Assembly (NCBI RefSeq): GCF_000280925.3
Contig: NZ_CP012109.1
Coordinates: 2,996,501 to 3,060,500, forward strand
DNA length: 64,000 bases
Direction: 5' to 3'
DNA from: Myxococcus hansupus
GTDB taxonomy: Bacteria; Myxococcota; Myxococcia; Myxococcales; Myxococcaceae
Part shown: positions 47,246-56,600 of the stretch, piece by piece
Layout: every line of letters begins with the position of its first letter
How positions within the stretch are numbered: position 1 is the stretch's first letter
Position numbers and translations under genes: made by a program
The notes under the pieces: model-generated
The model's database searches: none
What the model saw: only the letters and a program-made list of their open reading frames with translations
What the model was told of the DNA's origin: nothing

Positions 47246-50200
47246 CTACGCCTTCTTCGAAGTCGAGTCGGGCAGGTTGAGCTCCGCGTGGGTCGCGGCC
47301 TGGACGCGGCGGGCCTGGCGCGGCCGGGCCACCAGCGGAGGCGGCGCGGCGCTCGGTCCGGGCTGCTGGAGCGACTCCAGGTGCTTCGCCAGGGCCTCGA
47401 GCGTGGGGTGCTCGAAGAGGACGCGCAGTGACACGTCCACGCGCCACGCCTCCTGGATGCGGGCCACCACCTGGACGGCCTTCATCGACTGGCCTCCCAG
47501 GTCGAAGAAGCTGTCGCGCGCGCCCACCTGCTCCACCGCCAGCACGTCGCGCCAGATGGCGGCGAGCTGCGTCTCGGTGGGCGTGCGCGGCGCTTCGTAG
47601 GCCGCGGAGGCGCGCGGGTTGGCGGACGGTGCCGGAAGGGCCTTGCGGTCCAGCTTGCCGTTCGCGGTGCGCGGGAAGGTCTCCATCGTCACGAAGTGCG
47701 ACGGCACCATGTACGCGGGCAGGTGGGACTGGAGGTGCTGGCGAATCGTCAGGGCATCGGGGGCAGGGGCGCCGCGCACATAGGCGACCAGCTCCGCATG
47801 GCCCGACACGTCCCAAAGCTTCACGGCGGCTTCCTGGATGCCGGGCACTTGCGCCAGCCGCGCTTCAATCTCGCCCAGCTCGATGCGGAAGCCACGCAGC
47901 TTCACTTGTCCGTCGCCGCGGCCCAGGTACTCCAGCGTGCCGTTCGGCAGGGCTCGCACCAGGTCGCCCGTGTTGTAGAGCCGCCCTCCGGACACCTGCC
48001 CGAAGGGGTCTGGCACGAAGCGCTCCGCCGTCAGGTCCGGCCGGTGGAGATAGCCTTGCGCGACGCCGCGTCCACCGATGTACAGCGCGCCCGTCACCCC
48101 CATGGGAACGGGCTGCAGGGCGTCATCCAGCACGTACACCTGCGTGTTGCCAATGGGCCGGCCCAAGGTGATACGGCCGCCGGCCTCCAGGCGCGTGGTG
48201 GTCGACCACACGGTGGTCTCCGTGGGGCCGTACATGTTCCACAGCGAAGCGCTGCGAGCCAGCAGGGGCTCCACGAGGTCCGCCGGGAGGGCTTCCCCGC
48301 CGCACAGCACCTTGAGCGTGGGGCTGCCCGTCCATCCGAGCGTCAGCAGCATCCGCCACGTGGAGGGCGTGGCCTGCATCACCGTGGCCTGGCTGTCCGC
48401 CAGCGCGCGCATGAGGCGCGTACCGTCAACGGCCGTCTCACGGCTGGCGATGACGACGCCGCCACCCACGCTCAGCGGGAGGAACAGCTCCAGCACGGAG
48501 ATGTCGAAGGCCACCGTCGTCACGGCGAAGAGCGTGTCCTGCTCCGTGATGCCGGGCGCGCGCTGCATGGACGCCAGGAAGTTGATGACGGCGGAGTGGG
48601 GGACGGCCACGCCCTTGGGACGGCCGGTGGAGCCTGACGTGTAGAGCACGTAGGCCACGTGCGAACCGGAGACCTCGGCGCAAGGCGGCGTGGTGGGGGC
48701 ACTGGAGACGTCGGTCAGCCGCAGTTGCTTCCCCGTGTAGGCGGGCACGAGCGCGGCCAGCCCGGGCTCGGTCAGCAGCAGTGACACGCCGCTGTCGTCC
48801 AGGATGTGCGCCAGCCGGTCCGCCGGATACACCGGGTCCAGCGGCACGTATGCGGCGCCCGCCTTCAGGATGCCGAGCATCGCCACGAGCAGCTCCAGCG
48901 AGCGCTCCAGGAAGAGCCCCACGCGGTGCCCGGGCTCAATCCCCAACTGCCGCAGGTGATTCGCGACCTGGTTCGCCCGTGCGTTCAGCTCGCCGTACGT
49001 CAGCGCCTGCGTTTCGAAGCGCGCGGCGATGGCGTCGGGCCGCCGGGCCGCTTGTGCCTCGACGAGGCCGTGCAGGTTGTCGGACAGGGGGAGGTCGAGC
49101 GCGGTGTCATTCCACTCGCGCAGCAGCCGCGTGCGCTCGGGCTCGGTGAGCAGGGGCAACTGGGCCACCGGCTGGGCGGGGTTCTCCGCGACAGCGGTGA
49201 GCAGTCGCGCGAAGTGCCCGGCCATCCGCTCGATGGTGGCCGCGTCGAACAGGTCCGTGTTGTACGTCAGCTCGCTGGCGAGCCCGTGGGACGTCTCCGC
49301 CATGGAGAGGGACAGGTCGAACTGCGTGGTGCCGCTTTCGAACTCCAACTGCTCCAGCGTGAGCCCCGACAGGGAGAGGACCTCGGACGGGGTGTTCTGG
49401 AGCGTGAACAACACCTGGAACAGCGGCGAGTAGCTCGGGTCTCGTGTGGGCTGGAGGGCCTCGACCATCTGCTCGAAGGGCAGCGTCTGGTGGGCGTAGG
49501 CGCTCAGCGTGTCCTGCCTCACCCGCGCGAGCAGCTCGGAGAAGGGCCGCGAGCCGTCCACCTGGAGGCGCAGCGGCAGCGTGTTGACGAAGAGGCCGAT
49601 GAGCGGCTCCGTCTGCGGCACGCGGTTCGCGATGGGCGTCCCGATGACCAGGTCCGACTGCCGACTGGCGCGCGAAAGCAACACGCCGAACGACGCCAGC
49701 AGCATCATGAACAGGGTGGATTCGGTTTCACGGCTCCGCTGCTTGAGCCGCGCGGTCAGCTCCGCCGGAAGGGTGAAGCGGTGGGTCGCGCCGAGGAACC
49801 GCTGGTTCGCGGGACGGGCTCTGTCCGTGGGCAGCTCCAGCAGCGCCGGAGCCCCCGCGAGGTGCTCGCGCCACCAGGTGAGGCCTGGCTTCTGGGCTTC
49901 GCTGCCCACTCGCTCCTGCTGCCAACGCGCGAAGTCGCCGTACTGGAGGGACGGCTCGGGGAGCGGCGAGGCTTCGCCCGTGCTGAACGCCCGGTAGAGC
50001 GCCGCCAGCTCGCGGACGAGGACACCCAGCGACCAGCCGTCACACGCGATGTGGTGCAGCGTGAGCAGCAGCACATGCTCGCGCGCGTCCAGGCGGAGCA
50101 GGGACAGGCGCAGGGGCAGCTCCATCGCCAGATTGAATGGCCGGCCTGCCTCCTCCGTGGCGCGCCGGCGGACCTCGGCCCGTCGCTCCTCGGCCGGGAC

Positions 50201-50677
50201 GTGGCCCAGGTCGACCTCGGGCATCGAGATGGAAGGCGAGGGAAGGACGCGCTGGAAGGGCTGTCCTTTCTCCTGGCCATACTGGGTGCGGAGGACTTCG
50301 TGGCGCCGGACGATTTCGTCCAGGCTCCGTTGGAGCGCCTTCACGTCCAGGTCGCCTTCCAGCCGCAGCGCCGCGGGCATGTTGTAGGCGCCGCTCGGCC
50401 CCTGGAACTGCTCCAGGAACCACATGCGCTGCTGGCCGGAGGACAGCGGCAACGCGCCCTCGCGATTCCCGGCGGGGATGACCTCCGCGGCGCCCTGGAG
50501 CGACTGGCCCACCTGCTGGAGGAAGGAGACGAGCTCCTCCTTGTGGGACTTCATTTCGCCCAGCAGGTCGGGCGTCATCACGCCCGGGGGTGCGTTGAAG
50601 CGAAGCCGCTCGCCTTCCATCCAGAGCCGCACGTCGTGCTTGCGCAGCCGGGTCAGGAGTCCGTCGATGCCGTTCAC
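47246..50677 (-). CDS. NRPS TubC-C-A-T module (predicted glycine)
   Basis: This 1143-residue protein starts with a TubC-type N-terminal docking domain (residues 1-50, MNGIDGLLTRLRKHDVRLWM through APPGVMTPDLL), then an LCL condensation domain (about 70-500; HHIACDGWSL), an adenylation domain (about 525-1000) and a carrier (DLGGQSMK, about 1035-1105). The adenylation code reads D-I-L-Q-L-G-M-V-W-K, close to glycine codes. Its start overlaps the stop of the PKS/NRPS hybrid (ATGA). The docking domain should bind that protein's C-terminus and so set the order of assembly. Confidence 0.92.
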   Translation of the reverse strand: MNGIDGLLTRLRKHDVRLWMEGERLRFNAPPGVMTPDLLGEMKSHKEELVSFLQQVGQSLQGAAEVIPAGNREGALPLSSGQQRMWFLEQFQGPSGAYNMPAALRLEGDLDVKALQRSLDEIVRRHEVLRTQYGQEKGQPFQRVLPSPSISMPEVDLGHVPAEERRAEVRRRATEEAGRPFNLAMELPLRLSLLRLDAREHVLLLTLHHIACDGWSLGVLVRELAALYRAFSTGEASPLPEPSLQYGDFARWQQERVGSEAQKPGLTWWREHLAGAPALLELPTDRARPANQRFLGATHRFTLPAELTARLKQRSRETESTLFMMLLASFGVLLSRASRQSDLVIGTPIANRVPQTEPLIGLFVNTLPLRLQVDGSRPFSELLARVRQDTLSAYAHQTLPFEQMVEALQPTRDPSYSPLFQVLFTLQNTPSEVLSLSGLTLEQLEFESGTTQFDLSLSMAETSHGLASELTYNTDLFDAATIERMAGHFARLLTAVAENPAQPVAQLPLLTEPERTRLLREWNDTALDLPLSDNLHGLVEAQAARRPDAIAARFETQALTYGELNARANQVANHLRQLGIEPGHRVGLFLERSLELLVAMLGILKAGAAYVPLDPVYPADRLAHILDDSGVSLLLTEPGLAALVPAYTGKQLRLTDVSSAPTTPPCAEVSGSHVAYVLYTSGSTGRPKGVAVPHSAVINFLASMQRAPGITEQDTLFAVTTVAFDISVLELFLPLSVGGGVVIASRETAVDGTRLMRALADSQATVMQATPSTWRMLLTLGWTGSPTLKVLCGGEALPADLVEPLLARSASLWNMYGPTETTVWSTTTRLEAGGRITLGRPIGNTQVYVLDDALQPVPMGVTGALYIGGRGVAQGYLHRPDLTAERFVPDPFGQVSGGRLYNTGDLVRALPNGTLEYLGRGDGQVKLRGFRIELGEIEARLAQVPGIQEAAVKLWDVSGHAELVAYVRGAPAPDALTIRQHLQSHLPAYMVPSHFVTMETFPRTANGKLDRKALPAPSANPRASAAYEAPRTPTETQLAAIWRDVLAVEQVGARDSFFDLGGQSMKAVQVVARIQEAWRVDVSLRVLFEHPTLEALAKHLESLQQPGPSAAPPPLVARPRQARRVQAATHAELNLPDSTSKKA

Positions 50678-53600
50678 AGTTCCCCCTCTTCACGGCTCGC
50701 GCCGCTGACGTTCGTGTCCTCGGCGGCCTTGGACGCCCACAGCAGGGTGTCCACGTGCTCGGCGAGGCCCGCGATGGTCGTTTGCTTGAACAGCCGGTCC
50801 AGCGGCAGCTCCACCTTGAGCGCGTCGCGGAGCCGTGATGCCACCTGCGTGGCGAGCAGCGAATCGCCGCCCAGCTCGAAGAAGTCGTCGTGGATGCCCA
50901 CGCGTTGCAGCCGCAGGGCCTTCATCCATACGTCCGCCAGCGTCTGCTCGGTGGCCGTGCGGGGCGCGATGAACGGCCGCGTGGGCGCGCTGGACTCCGG
51001 GTCGGGCGCGGGCAGGGCCTTGCGGTCGAGCTTCCCACTGGCCGTGAGCGGCAGGGCGTCCAGGAGGACGAAGAAGGCGGGGGCCATGTAGTCCGGCAGC
51101 TTCTCCAGCAGGAACTGGCGCAGGTCCGCGGGCGTCACTGCGCCCTGAGAGGACGGCACGACGTAGGCCACCAGCCGCTTGTCATGGCCGGCCAGCGCGC
51201 CCGGCTCCTCGCGGACGGTGACGACCACCTCCTGGACCTTCTCGTGCGCGCTCAGCGCGGACTCAATCTCTCCCAGCTCGATGCGGAAGCCGCGCACCTT
51301 CACCTGGTGGTCGGTGCGGCCCAGGAACTCCAGCGCGCCTTCTGGCCGGTAGCGCACCAGGTCCCCCGTCCGGTACAGGCGCGCCGCCGGGTCGTCACTG
51401 AACGGGTCCGGCACGAAGCGCTGGGCCGTGAGCTCCGGGCGGTTGAGGTAGCCCGCGGCGACCATCGGGCCACCGATGTGCAGCTCGCCCGCGACGCCAA
51501 TGGGCACCGGCTGGCCGTGGCGGTCCAACACGTAGCAGGGGCGGTTCGCCAGCGGCCGGCCAATGGGGACGCGCGTCGCGCTCCAGCCCTTGGGGATGTC
51601 GAACGTGGTGGCGGTGATGAGCGTCTCGGTGGGGCCGTACGCATTGAGCGTCCGCACGGTGCCCAGCGGGCCTTGCTGCCACAGCTCCAGCACCTTCGGC
51701 AGCACCGTGTCGCCGCCGATGATGACCAGCCGCAGGTCATGCGCGCCGATGGCCGGCGGTGACTCCGCCCAGCTCTGCGTGAGCTGCTGCCAGTACGCCG
51801 TGGGGAAGTTCATCACGGAGAGGCGCTGCTCGACGACGCGGCGGGCCAGCTCCTCGGGCGTCCAGACCTGGTTGCCGCGCAGGACGAGCGTGGCGCCCGT
51901 CATGAGCGTGGGCAGCATCTGCTCCAGGGATGCGTCGAAGTTGAACGAGGCGAACTGCAGCACCCGGTCGCGCTCGCTCAGCTCGAAGTGGAGCTGCATA
52001 TCCTGGAAGTGCACCGCCATCTGCCCGTGGGCGATGACGACGCCCTTGGGCTCGCCCGTGGAGCCCGAGGTGTAGATGACGTACGCGGGGGAGGTCGCCG
52101 TCGCGGTGTTGACCGGGTTCTCGGTGGGGCGGCTCGCCAGCGTCACGGCGTCCGTGTCCAGTTGGACGACCTTCGCCGTGTGCAGTGGCAGCCGCTCCGC
52201 GAGAGGCTGCTTCGTCACCACCACGCCCACGCGCGCGTCCTCCAGCAGGAAGCGCAGCCGCTCCGGCGGGTGCCCCGGATCCAGCGGGACGTAGGCACCA
52301 CCGGCCTTGAGGATGGCCAGCAGCGTCACCAGCATCTCCGGTGAACGGTCGATGAAGGCGCCCACCAGGGTTCCGGGTCCGACGCCCAGGCCGCGCAGGT
52401 GATGCGCGAGCTGATTCGCCCGCCGGTTGAAGTCCGCGTAGGTGAGGCACTGCCCGTCCAATTCCACCGCGTTCACGCCGGGCCGGGCCGCGGCTTGCTG
52501 CTCGATGAACTGGTGGGTGAGCAGGTCCTCTCGGTAGCCCACCTGGTTCTGGTTCCAGGCCAGCAGGACCTTGCGCCGCTCCGCGGGCGTGAGCACCGGC
52601 AGGGCGGACACCGGGGCTTCCGGCTGCGCGAGCACGCCCGAGAGCAGCGTGCGGAAGCCCTGGGCCCAGCGGGTCAGCGTCGCTGGCAGGAACAGGTCGG
52701 TGTTGTAATCGAAGTCCAGCACCAGCCCGTCGTCCGCGTCGATGACGTTCAGGCTCAAGTCAAAGGCGGAGTAGCGCACCGGCTGCGGCATGAAGCGCGC
52801 GCGCAGCCCGCCCATCTGGAGCTGGCCCAGCGGTCGCTCCAGGTTGAACGTGACGCTGACCAGGGGGTTGTGGCTCGTGCTGCGCGGCAGGCCCAGGCGC
52901 TTGATGAGCAGCGCGAAGGGGTAGTCCTGATGCTCGTAGGCCTCCCAGAGGACCTGCTTGAGGCCCTGGAGGTGGTCCGTGAAGGTCTGCGTGCCCTGGA
53001 GGTGGCTGGCGATGGGCAGCAGGTGCGAGCAATAGCCCACCAGTCCCTCGCTGCCCTCCATGCCCCGGCCCGCGGTGGGGATGCCGACCAGCACATCATC
53101 CTGTCCCGTCATGCGATGGAGGAACGAGGTGTAGACGGACAACAGCAGCATGAAGAGCGTGGACTGCTGCTGCGCCGCCGCCTCACGCAGCGCCTGCGTG
53201 GTGGCGCGGTCCAGGCGGAGCGTCTCGCGAGCGCCCTGGTAGCTGCGCTGCGCGGGGCGGCCGAGGTCGGTGGGCAGCTCCAACGCGGGCAGTGTCTCCA
53301 CGCGCCGGCTCAGCCAGAAACGCTCGTGGGACGTCTGGTCCTTGGTGCCGCTCTGCTGTTCCAACCACTGCGCGTATTCGCTCCACTGCAAGGCGGGAGG
53401 CAGCGCGGCGGCGGTGCCACCCAGCAGCGCGGTGTACTGCGCGGCGACTTCACGGACGATGACAGCCAGGGACCATCCGTCCACGGCCACGTGATGTGCC
53501 GTGAGGACGAAGAGATGTGCCTGCGCGCTCAGCTTCAGCAGATGGACGCGGAACGGGGGCGCCTGGTGCAGGTCGAAAGGCGCGCTGCTCTCCTTCGCGT

Positions 53601-56600
53601 ACCAGTCCGCGAGCCGCTCGGCCTGCTCCTTCTCCGGCAGCGTGGACAGGTCATGCAGCGGCAGCGGCAGCGTGAGGGCCGCAGCGGCCGTCTGCTGTTC
53701 TCCAGAGGCGTGGATGTGGAGGCGCAGCGCCTCGTGTCGATCGACGACGTGCTGGACGGCGCGCTGGAGCCGCTCCGCGTCGAGCGTGCCCTCGAGCCGC
53801 AGGCTCATCGACAGGTTGTAGGAGATGGAGCCGCCGGGGCTCATCTGCGAGAGGACCCAGAGCTGCCGCTGGGCCTCGGTCGTCGGCACGGTGCGGGCCT
53901 CCCCGCGAGTGGGCTCGGGCGAGGAGGGCCGGGGCCAGAAGCCGCCGGCGCGCATGTCGGCGACGGTCTCCGCGACCGAGCGCACGATGGTGTCGAGGTC
54001 CTCGTCCGTGTGCGCGGTGGAGAGCATGCACGTGCGCCCCTCCCAGATGTAGATGCCGCGCTGGACCAGGTGGCAGAAGAACAGGTCCATCTCCAGCGAC
54101 TGGTACAGGTAGCTGAAGTTGCCGGCGGCCGAGAAGCGCAGCACCGAGCCGCAGTGGACGACCTCGATGGGCGCGTGCTCGCGCTGGAACACGTCGTTGA
54201 TGCGCGCGGCCAGTCCCGCGGCCCGGCGGCCCAACTCTTCCTGCAGCGCGGGGCCCTGGTCCTTGAGGTGGCTCAGCGTGGCCACCGTGGTCGCCATGGT
54301 CAGCGGGTGCTTGCAGAACGTGCCCGCGGAGAAGGTCGTCTCGACGGCCGGGTAGGACGCGTCGCCGTAGTTCCAGTCACCCCCGTCGATGCGGTCCACG
54401 AAGCCGCCACGGTCCGCGACGGCGCCAATGGCCATGCCGCCACCCAGCACCTTGCCGTAGGTCACCAGGTCCGCCTCGATGCCGTACCAGGCCTGCGCGC
54501 CGCCAGGGTGCAGACGGAAGCCGGTGATGACCTCGTCGAAGATGAGCGGCACGCCCGCTTCGCGCGTCATCGTCCGCAGCGCCTGGAGGAAGGCCCGAGG
54601 CTGGAGGTTGGGGCGGCGGCTCTGGATGGGCTCGACGAGGACGCCCGCCAGTTCGTGCAGGTGCTCGCGGATGAGCTCCAGCGAGCGGTCCTCTCCGTAG
54701 GGGAGCACGAGGACGTCCTCGACCACCTTCGACGTCACACCCGCCGCCATCGGCAGCGACTGCGGCTGGCCGTCGACCATGCGCCCCACCACGAGCGTCC
54801 CGTCCGAGTGCCCGTGGTAGGAGCCGGTGAACATCACGATTTTCGAGCGGCCCGTGGCGGCGCGCGCCAGCCGCAGCGCCGTCATCACCGCCTCCGTGCC
54901 GGAGTTGCAGAAGGTGACGCGCTTCATGCCCGTCAGCTCGCAAACCAGCTCGGCGGCCCGTCCACCCAGGTCCGACTGGGGGCCCAGCTCCATGCCCTCC
55001 GCCAGGCGCTGTTGCAGCGCCTCCATGATGAAGGGCGGGTTGTGCCCGAAGAGGTGCACGCCGAAGCCCATGGAGAAGTCGATGTACTCGTTGCCGTCGA
55101 CGTCCCAGATGCGCGAGCCCTTCGAGCGCGCGCTGACGATGGGGTAGCAGACCTCCTTCAGCTCGGGCCGGAAGTTCATCAACCAGCGCACGTCGCTCCA
55201 CTTCGCGCGGTAGCGGATGGCCGCTTCCTTGGACTGCTTCGTGCGGCCTGTGTGCCGCGCGATGAGCGCGTCGATGTGCCGCTGCTGCGCCACGGGGAGC
55301 GCGCGCTCGGGAACGCCGGACTTCGGTCCCGCGCCGAACGGCGACGCGCCCCCCGCCTTCGCTGGTGCGCCGGGCGCCGCCTTGACCACGGGCGCCTCGG
55401 GAGCGGGGAGCACGGGCGCCACCGCGGGACGGCCGCCCAGGAGCGCGAGCTGCTGCGCCATCAACTGGAGCTGCTGCTGGATGAGCTGCTCGATGGCCCC
55501 GCCCGGCTGGGCGATGACGGTGGTCGCCGGGGCCGTGACGGCCAGGGCGGGAAGGTTCGAGGCCATCACCGGCGCGGGCTGCTGCTGCCGGGTGGGCGCA
55601 CTGTCCACGGTGACGTGCGCGGGCAGTGTCTGGTCCAGGTACGCCGCGAGGGCGTCCATCGACGTCAGCTCCTCGAAGAGCTGGCGGATGGCCAGCTTGA
55701 CGCCAAAGCGCTTCTCCACGTTGCGGATGGCGTCCATCAACACGAGCGAGTCCGCGCCCATCTCCAGGAAGGACATCCGCGCGTCGAGCTTCTCGGGCGG
55801 CGCCTGGAGCAGCAGGGCAATCACCGTTCGGATTTCAGCGAGGATGCGCTCCTTGCGTGACAGAACGGGCGCTGCGACGGAGGTCTGGGTCATCATCGTC
55901 GGAGTGGGGGCAGGAGAGGGGAGCGCCGAGTCCAGCAAGTACCTCTGACGCTCGAACGGGTAGGTGGGCAGCGCGACGCGCCGTCTTGCGTGCGCACCTT
56001 CCAAAGCGTTCCAGGAAACGGAGATGCCGCGCGTATGCAGCCCGCCGACGCTGCTGAGCAGCGTCTCCCAGGCGTCGTGCTGGCGGCGAAGACTGGGCAA
56101 CCACAGGCTCGTGTCGCCGGGGACGCAGCGCCGGGCCATGTTCAGCAACGTGTCGTGCGGCCCCAGTTCGATGAAGAGCGCGGGGCCGGTTCGCGTCAGT
56201 GTCTGGACGCTCTTGAGGAACTGCACAGGCGCGCGCGCGTGCCGACGCCAGTAGTCGGCGTCCGGTGCCTGGTGCCGTTGCTCGCCGGTGAGGTTGGAGA
56301 TGAGCGGGATGCGCGGCGCGTGGGACGGCAGCATGCGCGCGATCTGCTCGAAGCCATCGAGCATCGGCTCCAGCAGGGGCGAGTGGAACGCGTGCGAGAC
56401 GGTGAGCGGCCTCGATTCCACACCGCGGGATTGGAGCGCCGTGGTGATGCGCTGCACCGCCTCCCGTTCGCCGGAGATGACGACGTGCCGAGGGCCGTTG
56501 ATGGCGGCGATGTCCACTTGCGGCTCGCCGCGCAGCGCTTCCCGCACGGTCGGCTCGTCCTCCATGACGGCCGCCATGGCGCCGTTCTGGGGAAGCGCCT